This document shows positions 51,462-60,268 of a DNA stretch of 64,000 bases, one piece after another; positions within the stretch are counted from its first letter, which is position 1; each line of letters opens with the position of its first letter. Source of the stretch: CAYVAP01 sp964343195 (lineage in GTDB: Bacteria > Bacteroidota > Bacteroidia > J057). The DNA lies in assembly GCA_964343195.1 (NCBI GenBank), contig CAYFIR010000016.1:1-64000 (forward strand), given 5' to 3'. The notes beneath the pieces are model-generated. The model saw only the letters and a list, made by a program, of their open reading frames with translations. It ran no database searches and had not been told where the DNA came from. Position numbers and translations under genes: made by a program.

Positions 51462-52343
51462 ATGTCCCGCCTGTTTACAATTGGTCTATTGACTTTTCTG
51501 ATGGCAATGACTGCCTGTAACCTTCAACAGGAAATCGACCTGAACCTGCCAGAATATGAGTCAGAGGTCGTGGTAGAAAGCTATCTTCGGCCTGGATTTC
51601 CTCTTACTGCTGTACTCACCGAGAGCGTCAGCTTCTTTGATACCCTTGAGCTGCGGTATGTGAGAAATGCTACCGTGGTCATGGATTATGGCGATCGACA
51701 GGATACTCTGAGGCCACTGGAAATAGATATTCAGAGTCAGTTGCTATCGCAATTGATTGACACAGCGCTGCTGATTCGTTTTGGGCCTCTCTTTGGCGAA
51801 TCTCTCGTGATTTATACCTCATTCAGTACAGTTCCCGCCCGCTATGACCTGACATATCGCCTCCTGGTGATTACAGAGGAGGGGGATACCCTGCGTGCTC
51901 AGACCAATGTGCCTGCCCCTGTAGAATATCAGGATCACACCTATCGCTTCAACGATGACGGGAAGGCAATTTTTATTTCCACTGTTCAGGATGATCCCAA
52001 TCAGGCCGATTATTATCGGCGTCTGCTGCAGCGGAGAGTGTACAGAGACAGCATGTGGAGCACCAGGACTGACCAGGACTTTCTCCTTGATGACGCCATT
52101 ACCAACGGAGAACTGATCACCTTTGGGTCGGGATTTGACTATGAGGTAGGGGATACGCTGATTAGCGGGTTATATCATACCACACGAGACTACGTGAGAT
52201 TTGCGGAGACCCGCGATGCGGCTATTGCAGCCAGCCTGAGCCCATTCTCTCAGCCTGCAATTCTTCATACCAACATTGAGGGAGGGCAGGGGCTGTTTGC
52301 CGGACTCACGCTGACACGGGATACCGTGGTAATCGAGAATTGA
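51462..52343 (+). CDS. DUF4249 lipoprotein
   Basis: A 293-residue lipoprotein with the lipobox MTAC (Cys19). The DUF4249 pattern is visible: EIDLNLPEYESEVVVESYLRPG at the start, a series of beta strands with YRFNDDGKAIF, and the late segment LLQRRVYRDSMW. It belongs to a pair with the TonB receptor 85 bp upstream and is probably cotranscribed with it. The family is thought to be surface-exposed and to assist uptake by its receptor, but no ligand is known. It is convergent with the Bat-type genes that follow. Confidence 0.9.
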   Translation: MSRLFTIGLLTFLMAMTACNLQQEIDLNLPEYESEVVVESYLRPGFPLTAVLTESVSFFDTLELRYVRNATVVMDYGDRQDTLRPLEIDIQSQLLSQLIDTALLIRFGPLFGESLVIYTSFSTVPARYDLTYRLLVITEEGDTLRAQTNVPAPVEYQDHTYRFNDDGKAIFISTVQDDPNQADYYRRLLQRRVYRDSMWSTRTDQDFLLDDAITNGELITFGSGFDYEVGDTLISGLYHTTRDYVRFAETRDAAIAASLSPFSQPAILHTNIEGGQGLFAGLTLTRDTVVIEN

Positions 52344-52391
52344 GTTGCTGGTCAAAAGCCTGGGCCGGCTATTTCCTTTTCTTATCCGTCG

Positions 52392-53330
52392 TCATACCTT
52401 CTCCGTATTTCGGAGGATAGCCTGATCGCGTCGGAGGTATTCCTGGTGTAAAACCGGAATAATGTCTTCGATGATGCGCTTGATTTCTGCTTTCTTCAGG
52501 TTTCTACCTGCGTAAATCACCTTGTCAGTAGCTCTGGAGGCTTCCAGGAGAGAGTGACGTTCTGCTTCGGTAAGGTGAGACAGTGACGGTAATTTCTGGC
52601 TCAATTCAGTAGTCGTCAAACTCAATAGGCCCCATTCTTCTGTTGAGTCCATCCAGTGGCGCCAAATGTGAGATAATTCATCAAAAACCTGGGCCTGGTC
52701 TTTTTCCTCTAACAGGGCCTGCAGCTTACGCTGGAGCTGGTTCCATTCCTGACGAAGCTGACGTCTCTTCAGCAGTTTCAACGCCGGGGACCTTAGCAGC
52801 CATCCCAGCAGGCTGGATATCAGTAGGATGCCGCCTAGCCACCATAGCCATTCACTGGAGGGCTTGGCCCCAACGACCTCCTCTAGCTTTGGGTCAATTT
52901 GATAACTGAGGCTGTCATCAAGTTCCTGAATTTGCTGTATCAGTACGAGCGGGCTGCTGGTGACAGTACTGCGGATGGTATCTGTCGCACTGCGATATCC
53001 ATAGGGTAGGGTGATGGACTGCCGGGCTGCCAGGTTAAATGTGCGAATGCGAAATATCATGGCGTCTGTTTCCAGATCGCCACTTGTCTGGGTGGGCAAC
53101 CGCTCGCTTTCAATCCACTCAAATGGGAGGAAATCCCTTCTCCGTGTGGGGAAAAAGACCTCTGTACCTTTAAGGTGCTGTACGGTCATCCGCAACTCCA
53201 GGATTTCTCCCAGTGCTACTGAGTCCTGTCCAAAAGAAAGCTGAATCCGTAGGGTGCGAGGTTGCGCAAAGCTGGACCACGGAGTCCCCAGCCCAATCAA
53301 TAGCAGGATAATGATGTAGAATTTCCTCAT
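52392..53330 (-). CDS. BatD/DUF4381-like membrane protein
   Basis: A 312-residue protein with a signal peptide (ending SFAQ), an extracytoplasmic beta domain (about 25-155, with the FGQDSVALGEILELRMTV start seen in Bat proteins), one transmembrane helix (about 158-180, EWLWWLGGILLISSLLGWLL) and a cytoplasmic helical tail (about 185-312, with the DELSHIWRHWMDSTEEWGLLSLTTTELSQ stretch of DUF4381-type proteins). Its start codon overlaps the stop of the DUF58 gene (ATGA), so translation is coupled. These proteins occur in MoxR/Bat operons linked to stress tolerance and aerotolerance in Bacteroides. Function is inferred from context. Confidence 0.78.
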   Translation of the reverse strand: MRKFYIIILLLIGLGTPWSSFAQPRTLRIQLSFGQDSVALGEILELRMTVQHLKGTEVFFPTRRRDFLPFEWIESERLPTQTSGDLETDAMIFRIRTFNLAARQSITLPYGYRSATDTIRSTVTSSPLVLIQQIQELDDSLSYQIDPKLEEVVGAKPSSEWLWWLGGILLISSLLGWLLRSPALKLLKRRQLRQEWNQLQRKLQALLEEKDQAQVFDELSHIWRHWMDSTEEWGLLSLTTTELSQKLPSLSHLTEAERHSLLEASRATDKVIYAGRNLKKAEIKRIIEDIIPVLHQEYLRRDQAILRNTEKV

Positions 53331-54226
53331 GCTACGGATTCTGTCTTACGGCGTGAACGCCGATTCTGGTTGCGCTGTCTGAAGAACTTTTCCAGAATAG
53401 GGATGTAGTCCTCGCGGGTATTGATCGACATGTAGTCGATGCGATTCCGATTACAAACCTGAACCAGGTTGGTCTCAATGGCCTCAAAGTTGGCGTTGAG
53501 CTGGCTGCGGTAGCCTATGTCCCCTGCATTGAGCCAGCGCTGACGCCGGGTTTCGATGTCTATTACGGGGATCGTACCATATCCCTCTTCAAACATCTCG
53601 TTGGGGTGGAAAAGCCGTATCAGGATAACTTCATGCTTTCGGCTGAGCTGTACGAGGGAGGTTTGATATTCATCATCCAGAAAATCAGAGATGATAAGCA
53701 GGATACTCCGGCGCTTCAGGGTGTTTTTGATGAAGTCCAGCGCAAACTTTATGCTTGTCTGCTCGCTTCGATTGGTATGCGATAGAACTCCGCGTACAAT
53801 TTTCAGGATGTGTTTTCGCCCTTTGTTGGGCTTATAGTATTTCTCGATGCGATCAGAAAAGGTTGCGAGACCGAACTTGTCGTTGTTCTTCAGGGCGGAA
53901 AAAGCGAGAATGGACGCGATTTCCATTCCGATCAGTCTTTTGTTTTCTTCTGCCGGGCCAAAATCACCTGAACCACTCACGTCAAAAAGGACAAATAACG
54001 TCTGCTCGCGTTCTTCACGAAACTGCTTGATAAACGTTTCTCCGGTTTTGGCCGTCACGTTCCAGTCAATGGTACGGACATCATCTCCATATTGGTATGG
54101 CCTTACCTCGTCAAACTCAAGTCCCTGTCCCTTGAAGGCAGAATGGTACTCCCCCGCAAAGGTGGTATCCACCATCTTGCGGATTTTGATCTCCAGTTTT
54201 CTAACCTTTTTTATAACCTCTTTCAT
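53327..54226 (-). CDS. DUF58 protein (MoxR/Bat operon type)
   Basis: A 299-residue cytoplasmic or peripheral protein with the DUF58 signature DEVRPYQYGDDVRTIDWNVTAK (about 39-60) and a von Willebrand A-like fold starting TLFVLFDVSGSGDF, where the DxSxS motif could bind metal. It normally works with a MoxR AAA ATPase as a chaperone pair. No moxR gene lies next to it here. It forms a two-gene unit with the BatD-like gene, whose start overlaps its stop by four bases. The N-terminus KEVIKKVRKLEIKIRKMVD is basic. Confidence 0.88.
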   Translation of the reverse strand: MKEVIKKVRKLEIKIRKMVDTTFAGEYHSAFKGQGLEFDEVRPYQYGDDVRTIDWNVTAKTGETFIKQFREEREQTLFVLFDVSGSGDFGPAEENKRLIGMEIASILAFSALKNNDKFGLATFSDRIEKYYKPNKGRKHILKIVRGVLSHTNRSEQTSIKFALDFIKNTLKRRSILLIISDFLDDEYQTSLVQLSRKHEVILIRLFHPNEMFEEGYGTIPVIDIETRRQRWLNAGDIGYRSQLNANFEAIETNLVQVCNRNRIDYMSINTREDYIPILEKFFRQRNQNRRSRRKTESVA

Positions 54227-54346
54227 ACGGGACTTTCAAGATGCTAAAAAAATCGCGAATTGATGGTTGGAGCCTACCTCAACGGATAAAAGTTCTCATT
54301 GAAAGGAGGTTTTGAACTCCTGCGCAATTGGTGTACCATTCAGGCA

Positions 54347-55426
54347 TTAGTCCAGGTAGACCACCCATCGACTCACATATAATCCCAGGTTTTCTACCCC
54401 CTGTGCATTGGAGTTGAAGGTTTTGTTTCCCTGAAAAGGCTTGAGAGTCTGGGAGGGGATATTATCTGCGGGAGAGAGCATGACGTAAAATTTCTTCTCA
54501 AAAGGCTTGAAAAGGCCGCTTCTCCAGGATTTTACCGTCCCCGAGTAGGTCCAGCCAAAGCCATAAAACTCCAGGGGGGAACGATTGGCCTTGGTAAGTT
54601 CTCCCAACGGTAAGCCCATGCGAAGGCCCTGAGAGGTGAACCAGCTTCCGCCTTCTCTCATAATGTAAACTGCAGAAACCTTTTGTCGACTATCGTCTTT
54701 CCAGGTAATCCGTATTTCGTCTTTGGTCTGTGGAAACACAACTGTGCAGGGCTCCGGGCTGCCGCCAGGCTTACGGATCTGGCTACGACCGATGTTTTGG
54801 GGGCCATACAATTGGATCAGATCCTCCTCGGTCGTGCTGACTTTGATGCCTCCAACCTGTCGACCGGGGACTACCAGCCGATCTTCGACAGGATTAGTCG
54901 GGATTTGGGCCGAGCGGGTATTGGGCTGGGTAGCCTGTTTGACCAGCCAATTGACGAAGTCCGAGTTGACATACCTTACTCCCCCTTCGTGCACCCATCC
55001 CATAAGCCCATCTTCCGTCTGGATTAGGATCCACGGCTCGAAATAGCGCTGCCCACGAAGGGTAAAAGCCGTTTTGCTAACGGTCCGCTGGTGGAGATAG
55101 GTCGCAACTTCTCCCTGTTGCATGGTGCCGATCTGGGGCATATCCACTCCCGGCTGGGCCTTGATAATCAGGTTCTCCACCCAGGCCTGGACTTTGTTGG
55201 GGCGGGCTAGTTCCCCGACCTCGCTACCCAGCTCGGTAATTCCTTCAACCAGATTTTCAATGACTTCTTCCGGATTTTGGTTAGCAGCAGGCGATGAACT
55301 GCCAGGGCTGCTTCCTCCAGGGGTGCTTCCTCCATTTTGTTGAGGGGGTAGCTGGCACCCCTGCAACAACAGGAAAAAAAGTGCAATCAGGATCGGAAAG
55401 GTGTAAGTGGGACTATGTTTAGGCAT
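54347..55426 (-). CDS. Lipoprotein with SH3-like domain, unknown function
   Basis: A 359-residue protein with a lipoprotein signal peptide (LLLQGC, Cys24) and a low-complexity Gly/Ser/Pro linker (about 30-50). A bacterial SH3-like region (about 80-155, VENLIIKAQPGVDMPQIGTMQQGE ... GLMGWVHEGGVRY) resembles domains that bind peptidoglycan or peptides. The C-terminal half (about 190-359) contains a GxxxSTTEEDLIQLYGPQNIG segment of the type seen in two-copy repeats of periplasmic proteins, but I recognise no named family there. It lies 120 bp upstream of the DUF58 gene on the same strand and opposite ArsR. Confidence 0.7.
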   Translation of the reverse strand: MPKHSPTYTFPILIALFFLLLQGCQLPPQQNGGSTPGGSSPGSSSPAANQNPEEVIENLVEGITELGSEVGELARPNKVQAWVENLIIKAQPGVDMPQIGTMQQGEVATYLHQRTVSKTAFTLRGQRYFEPWILIQTEDGLMGWVHEGGVRYVNSDFVNWLVKQATQPNTRSAQIPTNPVEDRLVVPGRQVGGIKVSTTEEDLIQLYGPQNIGRSQIRKPGGSPEPCTVVFPQTKDEIRITWKDDSRQKVSAVYIMREGGSWFTSQGLRMGLPLGELTKANRSPLEFYGFGWTYSGTVKSWRSGLFKPFEKKFYVMLSPADNIPSQTLKPFQGNKTFNSNAQGVENLGLYVSRWVVYLD

Positions 55427-55517
55427 TTGCCAATGATTTAAGTCTTTTTTTGAGACAAAATGGGTGTTTTGTTAAACCTGTTTCTAGGTTGTGGCGTTAT
55501 GTTAGAGAAGTTTTGTT

Positions 55518-55564
55518 TAATGTTTTTGGTAAAAAACATAAATATTATTGTTTGATGCCAAACC
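55518..55564. promoter_or_regulatory. Two palindromes upstream of the ArsR-family gene
   Basis: ATGTTTTT-GGTA-AAAAACAT (55520-55539) and GTTTG-ATGC-CAAAC (55550-55563) lie 47-91 bp upstream of the ArsR start and between it and the divergent lipoprotein gene. ArsR-type repressors bind inverted repeats in their own promoters, so these are operator candidates for either gene. No experimental support. Confidence 0.35.
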
Positions 55565-55610
55565 AAACGGGATACATGGTGTTAGAAGGGCAACTTAAAA
55601 ATATGAGGCT

Positions 55611-55928
55611 ATGTCAATGAATGGAGTTCAGGTGGGATGGAGTGTCCCACAAATGGAGGTAATGTCCCGCACACTGAAGGCTGTAGCTCACCCGGTCAGG
55701 CTGTCGATCATCGATATGTTGGACAACGGGCAGAAGCTTACCGTAACCGAAATTTACACCCGGCTGAATGCGGATCAGTCAAGTGTCTCTCACCATCTTA
55801 GTATCCTACGTGATAAAGGGGTTTTGGCTGCTGAAAGACAAGGAAAATATATCTTCTATTTTTTAAAAAACCGAGCCTACCTGTCTCTAATTGACTGTCT
55901 GAATGACATTCACCAGGATAACAGGTAG
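55611..55928 (+). CDS. ArsR-family winged-helix transcriptional regulator
   Basis: A 105-residue repressor-type protein. The winged helix-turn-helix spans about 20-95: LKAVAHPVRLSIIDMLDNG, then TVTEIYTRLNADQSSVSHHLSILRDKGVLAAERQGKYIFYFL, with SSVSHHL as recognition helix. The metal-binding ELCVCDL motif of ArsR itself is absent (LTVTEIY), and the only Cys is near the C-terminus (Cys97), so arsenic sensing is unlikely. The ligand is unknown. It is divergent from the SH3-like lipoprotein and ends in a terminator. Confidence 0.9.
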   Translation: MSMNGVQVGWSVPQMEVMSRTLKAVAHPVRLSIIDMLDNGQKLTVTEIYTRLNADQSSVSHHLSILRDKGVLAAERQGKYIFYFLKNRAYLSLIDCLNDIHQDNR

Positions 55929-56015
55929 CAATCCTGCGGGCCTGAATCCCGGATTGACTGGTGGCAATTGCTACCTTGTGACTGACTGCTTGCGCTAGAC
56001 ATACTTTTTTGCAGA

Positions 56016-56064
56016 AACCAGAGAAACTCGTCGAAATGAAGGACGGATTCCTCTGGTTGATTTT
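56016..56064. terminator. Bidirectional terminator between ArsR and the SDR gene
   Basis: AACCAGAG (56016-56023) pairs with CTCTGGTT (56051-56058), then GATTTTT on the plus strand. It lies between the convergent arsR-like and SDR genes. Confidence 0.6.
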
Positions 56065-56078
56065 TATTCACTATTGGG

Positions 56079-56819
56079 CTACCAGTCCTTCTTTTTGAAC
56101 ATTCCCTCTGGCAGGTGGCGAATCAGCCACATGATGGGCCGCCACATCCAAAGGGTGTAGATGACGTCCTTTCCTTTTGATACCCCTCGAAAAATGTCGC
56201 TGGCTACCTTTTGTGGAGATGCGGTGAGAAGCGGGTTGAGTGGTAATCCTTCCGTCATGGCGGTACGCACAAAGCCGGGCTTGACCGTAACCACCTTTAC
56301 TCCGGTTTTTTGGGCTGCCATTCTGTTCCTCAGCCCGGAGAGAAACTCTGTAAAACCAGCTTTGGCACTGCCGTAGAAGTAATTACTTGCCCGGCCTCGT
56401 TCGCCTGCAACTGAACTGATGCCCACCAGGGTTCCGGTCCCATGAGCGGCCATTTCTTCAGCCAATCGACTCATGATAGAAACTGCACCGGTGTAGTTTA
56501 CTTCCAGAATCTGCTGTGCCTCCTCCCAGTCTCCCTGGGCCCTGGTCTGATCTCCCAGATAGCCAAACACACAAAAGACCAGTTCTGGCCTGGGCTTCAG
56601 CAGCCTCGCAAACGTCATATGCTGATTGTACTGAGTCGCGTCAAATTCCAGTGCCTGGACATCCACTTCATATCGGAGCTTCAGATCCTGGACGTCTGCA
56701 TCGAGGCGATCCGCATTTCGGGCGGCCAGGTACAGGTTCCAGCCATCCTTGGCATATCGGTGGGCAATGGCGCGGGCGATATCTGAGTTCGCACCCAGAA
56801 TCAGGGCGTGTTTGGACAT
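56079..56819 (-). CDS. SDR oxidoreductase resembling DprE2
   Basis: A 246-residue NAD(P)-dependent short-chain reductase with the nucleotide motif LGANSDIARAIAHRY (7-21), the catalytic Ser (VGISSVAG) and Tyr-x-x-x-Lys in YFYGSAKAG. The C-terminus KDVIYTLWMWRPIMWLIRHLPEGMFKKKDW is hydrophobic and basic, a feature shared with decaprenylphosphoryl-ribose reductases (DprE2), which suggests it works on a membrane-bound sugar. Proof is lacking and no DprE1-like partner is adjacent. A possible -7 element, CACTTTTG, is at 56839-56846. Confidence 0.85.
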   Translation of the reverse strand: MSKHALILGANSDIARAIAHRYAKDGWNLYLAARNADRLDADVQDLKLRYEVDVQALEFDATQYNQHMTFARLLKPRPELVFCVFGYLGDQTRAQGDWEEAQQILEVNYTGAVSIMSRLAEEMAAHGTGTLVGISSVAGERGRASNYFYGSAKAGFTEFLSGLRNRMAAQKTGVKVVTVKPGFVRTAMTEGLPLNPLLTASPQKVASDIFRGVSKGKDVIYTLWMWRPIMWLIRHLPEGMFKKKDW

Positions 56820-56967
56820 AATTCTTTGGTTTGGATGGCAAAAGTGGAAAAAAATGAGCCAAGATGTAAAGCGAAGTTTGTGGCCATGTGGAGAATTCCA
56901 ATCTCTCCCCCGGTGGTTTTAACCATTTCTTTACCCTGGCCCAATCAGTTTTGGCTAAATTGCCTGC

Positions 56968-57978
56968 ATGAAGCTACGGATACTCTTGTTGCTACTGGGC
57001 GGAATGAATGTCTGGGTTAGTCAGGCCCAGTTATTTCCAGCTCTCGGCGCGCAAAGAGCTGGTATTTCAGGTCTTGTTCCCCTCAAGGTGGAGGTAAGCC
57101 CGCGTGCCGCTGCGCTTGGAAGTGCCAATATTTGCCTCACTGGCGACCCATATGCCACTTATACCAATCCCGCCGCTCTGGATGAAATGGGAGGATTGGG
57201 CATCGCTGCTACTCATACCCTCTGGGCCGTAGGAACCCACCTCTCCTACATGAGCCTGACAAAACAGACCGATCTGGGAAGTTTTGGACTGTCGCTTGGG
57301 GGCTTTAACTCCGGAGAGATTGAAGAAAGGACCACTTTTCAGCCGGAAGGAACCGGTAGGATGGTGTATGCTTCTACTCTCACGGCAGGGATCACCTACT
57401 CACGACAACTGACAGACCAGTTTAGCTGGGGGACTACCGTCAGAATGGTCCATGAGCGTTTGGCGGATTTTGTTGATTACACGGCCGTAGTGGACCTCGG
57501 CTTTTTATACGAAACAGACATCAAGGAGCTTCGGTTCGCTGTGTTGGTTCAGAATTTTGGCCCTAATACAACCCTAAGCGGGTTTCGGGAGATTGATACC
57601 ACGTTCAATTCGCGGCCCATCAACCTGGATGCCTATCCCGCTCCGACGGTCTTTAAACTGGGGATCTCTCTGGTTCCATATCGCTCAGAATCCGATATTC
57701 ATGTGCTGACCACCTATGCCCAGCTCAACCACCCCAACGACAATGCTGAAAACATTCGTTTGGGAGCCGAGTACGCGTACAGGCAATTGCTTTTCTTGCG
57801 ATTGGGCTATAAACTAAATGTGATGGATCAGCGTCTGCCTACGGCGGGAATTGGATTACGGATGCGGGTAGGTCGTTATCCCATGATGCTGGACTATGCA
57901 TTTGATCCGATGCAGTACCTTGGAATCATTCACCGAATAGGCCTTTCGGTTTCCATCAATGGGGCAGAGAGTCGATAA
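56968..57978 (+). CDS. PorV/PorQ-family type IX secretion outer-membrane protein
   Basis: A 336-residue exported barrel protein (signal peptide 1-20, ending SQAQ). The family start is clear: VSPRAAALGSANICLTGD-type motif with PYATYTNPAALDEM, followed by alternating strands (GLSLGGFNSGEIEER, FAVLVQNFGPNTTLSGF, RLGAEYAYRQLLFLRLGYKLN) and a C-terminal GLSVSIN strand. PorV and PorQ help T9SS cargo reach the surface. The length (336) fits PorQ better than PorV (about 380), but I cannot decide between them. T9SS cargo genes are in this window. It precedes a DUF3137-like gene by 11 bp. Confidence 0.82.
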   Translation: MKLRILLLLLGGMNVWVSQAQLFPALGAQRAGISGLVPLKVEVSPRAAALGSANICLTGDPYATYTNPAALDEMGGLGIAATHTLWAVGTHLSYMSLTKQTDLGSFGLSLGGFNSGEIEERTTFQPEGTGRMVYASTLTAGITYSRQLTDQFSWGTTVRMVHERLADFVDYTAVVDLGFLYETDIKELRFAVLVQNFGPNTTLSGFREIDTTFNSRPINLDAYPAPTVFKLGISLVPYRSESDIHVLTTYAQLNHPNDNAENIRLGAEYAYRQLLFLRLGYKLNVMDQRLPTAGIGLRMRVGRYPMMLDYAFDPMQYLGIIHRIGLSVSINGAESR

Positions 57979-57988
57979 GCCTTTGAAA

Positions 57989-58588
57989 ATGAGTCGATTG
58001 AATCCCCGCTTCTGGACCCGAAAAAGAGCTCGCTGGCAACGACTTGCTGACGAACTGGACGGGAAATATATCCCCGGACGGGGAATCCGGAAGTCGGATA
58101 CGGTGGCGGCTCCCTGTAAAAACTGGACCATCCTTTTCGACTGTCCCAAGCGAGGTAAGAGGCGCTACACTAGGGTGAGAGCGGCCTATGTCAACCGGGA
58201 TAGCTTTACCTTTCGGATCTATCGTCGAAGGGCATATAGCGGGATTCAGAAAAAATTTGGGCTGGAAGACATCGAGATCGGAATACCGGAATTTGATGCT
58301 CCGTTCATCATTCAGAGTAATGATCCCCGGAAGGTCAAGTTGCTGCTCAAGCCCGAAAGAATTCGGGAGATTATAGGATGGCAGCCTGAAATCTGGTTGC
58401 ACAACCAATCGGACCCCAACTGGGTAACCGATACCTGGCGTGAAGGGGTGAGTGAGCTTCACTTCGAAGTTCCCGGTGTGATACAGAATCTGCAACGGCT
58501 GCATGACCTCTATCAGCTTTTCGAAGAAATCCTCTGGCAATTGTGTCAGGTTGGATCTGCCTATAAAGACAACCCCCTTTCCAGATGA
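57989..58588 (+). CDS. Soluble DUF3137-like protein
   Basis: A 199-residue protein that starts 11 bp after the PorQ-like gene (another ATG at 57959 would overlap it by 20 bp). It is rich in basic and aromatic residues and contains an EFDAPFIIQSNDPRKVKLLLKPERIREI stretch characteristic of DUF3137-type domains. No transmembrane segment or signal peptide. Its role is unknown. The gene overlaps the next frame by ATGA at 58585, suggesting a shared transcript of the three genes. Confidence 0.65.
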   Translation: MSRLNPRFWTRKRARWQRLADELDGKYIPGRGIRKSDTVAAPCKNWTILFDCPKRGKRRYTRVRAAYVNRDSFTFRIYRRRAYSGIQKKFGLEDIEIGIPEFDAPFIIQSNDPRKVKLLLKPERIREIIGWQPEIWLHNQSDPNWVTDTWREGVSELHFEVPGVIQNLQRLHDLYQLFEEILWQLCQVGSAYKDNPLSR

Positions 58589-58629
58589 ATAGCAGGGAGT
58601 ATTCCTCAGGAAATAATACAGAAAAATTT

Positions 58630-59829
58630 ATGATACGCACCCTCGGTTGCTTGTTGTTGGTTACCACTTTGCTGACGAGTTGCGAAGGATACTTTGGCAG
58701 CAGAACCTCGACAGACTTTCTGGACGAGCCTACCTATGAGAATGAGCAGGTGGCATACGTGCCTATCCAGCCAGTTTGGGATGATTTGGGCTATCCCATT
58801 GACATCATCGCTGGTTATGATGAATTGATTTATGTTGCTGATTCGCTGACCAGTGAAATTATTTCCTACGACCAGGCGGGCAATGAACTGGGGCGCTATC
58901 AGGTGCCAGGGCTTAGGGGCATCGCTCAGGACCGAAAACTGAATCTCTATGCTACGGGGACCAAAGATACCCTCATAGGAGGAATCAATTTTACCCTGGC
59001 AGCATTGTACAAGATCGACATGAACCTGCAGGGGCCCTATGGTCTGGCACAGGCCCGCATTGATACGGTGATCGTTCACCCCTTCTACTTTAGGCGTGGC
59101 ACTCCGGTACTCAGCGATCAGGAGGTCTCTTTTCCCGCAGTGGCGGCCAAAGGCGATAATAGCCTTTACCTGGTTCGCAGCGGCCCTTCCAATCTTGCCA
59201 CTCAGTTCGGGGGGCCTGATGATGCCATCCTGAGCATCCCACTGATCGATGGTGAGATCCAGGATCCCATCCCCCTTCGCGTATCCACTGGACTCGGAAC
59301 GTTTGCGGATTATTTCAAAGTGCCGCGTTCGATTACGACCTATGCCCAGCCCCCGCAGAGTCCGGCGGTCCGGACAGGAGGAAACTTCATTTTTACCTCC
59401 TGGTCACCTGACGTAGCGCTTAAAACACAGGGAATTCAGCAGGTGGTAAGCGAAGGAGGGGTTGCGTATAACCTGCAGATTTTTGCGCAGGGAGATACCT
59501 CCAGGGCAGATGGGGCTATTTATGCTGCAAGTCGTTTCGAGCAGCCATCTGATGTGGTCGTGGCAGGCGATGAAACAGGCTATATTTTCGTGGTAGATGC
59601 GGCCAAGGATTCCCTTTTTCAGTTTAATGCAGATGGGTTCGAGGGCGTAACCCCGCCTGCCGGCTCAAGTGAATCCAGATTCATCCGGGTCTCCTTTGGA
59701 GGAACTGGCCAAGGCCTAACCCAGTTTGATGAACCCCGGGGCGTTGCCTACCTCAATCAGTTGCTCTATGTAGCTGATGCGGGTAACGGACGTATCCTTC
59801 GATTTCGTCTGACGACAGACTTTGACTAG
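58630..59829 (+). CDS. NHL-repeat lipoprotein
   Basis: About 399 residues from the ATG at 58630, which puts the lipobox LLTSC (Cys18) right after a normal signal peptide. An ATG at 58585 overlapping the previous stop is possible but would add 15 polar residues. The body holds NHL-type propeller repeats (IDIIAGYDELIYVADSLTSEIISYDQAG, GVAYLNQLLYVADAGNGRILRF), a fold used for binding. Its last codon is followed by TAG inside the terminal CTAGTG of an intergenic repeat. Function unknown; it is probably cotranscribed with the PorQ-like gene. Confidence 0.8.
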   Translation: MIRTLGCLLLVTTLLTSCEGYFGSRTSTDFLDEPTYENEQVAYVPIQPVWDDLGYPIDIIAGYDELIYVADSLTSEIISYDQAGNELGRYQVPGLRGIAQDRKLNLYATGTKDTLIGGINFTLAALYKIDMNLQGPYGLAQARIDTVIVHPFYFRRGTPVLSDQEVSFPAVAAKGDNSLYLVRSGPSNLATQFGGPDDAILSIPLIDGEIQDPIPLRVSTGLGTFADYFKVPRSITTYAQPPQSPAVRTGGNFIFTSWSPDVALKTQGIQQVVSEGGVAYNLQIFAQGDTSRADGAIYAASRFEQPSDVVVAGDETGYIFVVDAAKDSLFQFNADGFEGVTPPAGSSESRFIRVSFGGTGQGLTQFDEPRGVAYLNQLLYVADAGNGRILRFRLTTDFD

Positions 59830-60189
59830 TGGAATAAGTTCGGAGTTCGAAGTCCGATGTTCGTAGTTTAAAGTTTCCCGCTCTGCGGGATTTCGCTACG
59901 CTCAACGTGGACAGAAGTTTACTGTATTAACCTGAGTTTTGAGTTTCTGGGCTTCAATTCCAATTGGAACAAGTAGCCTAAAGCAAGCCTGGGGCGGCGT
60001 TGGCCCGGAATTCGGCGGTTGGGGCGGCTTGTGGGGCAGCCTGGAATTCCGAAGTTTCTTTGCCTCCTTTCTTTTTGAAAGAAAGGAGGTCCCGCTGAAG
60101 GCGACACTACACTGGTAACCAGTCGCTTATGAGAAATAAAACCCGAAACTGACGTTGTATTATTGATTACTTCGTTCCAAATGCACTAG
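59826..60189. repeat. Intergenic repeat (copy B), ends CTAGTG and CACTAG
   Basis: This begins with CTAGTG at 59826 (containing the TAG stop of the NHL gene) and ends with CACTAG at 60184-60189. It shares the conserved block TTCCCGCTCTGCGGGATTTC (59876-59895) and the right-end block ATTACTTCGTTCC with the copies at 3814 and 61620. A GC-rich insert with a hairpin CCTCCTTTCTTT/AAAGAAAGGAGG (60063-60074 with 60078-60089) lies inside. No coding capacity. Confidence 0.65.
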
Positions 60190-60236
60190 TGGGGCAAGTT
60201 CAAAGTCGCTAGTTCGTAGCTCAAAGTGCTGCTGGT
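60186..60236. repeat. Partial repeat copy (left end), CTAGTGGGGCAAG...
   Basis: Starts with CTAGTG inside the right end of copy B. It contains a near-identical CAAAGTGCTGCTGGT block (60222-60236) of the 20-mer shared by copies A and C. I see no right end, so it is a truncated copy. Confidence 0.5.
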
Positions 60237-60268
60237 AAGCGCCTTGTGCTGTTTTGGGGGGGCTGTTT

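Noticed and set aside
57956..58540. 194-residue minus-strand frame opposite the DUF3137-like gene
   Set aside because: Antisense shadow. The plus-strand gene has family-like content and fits operon spacing.
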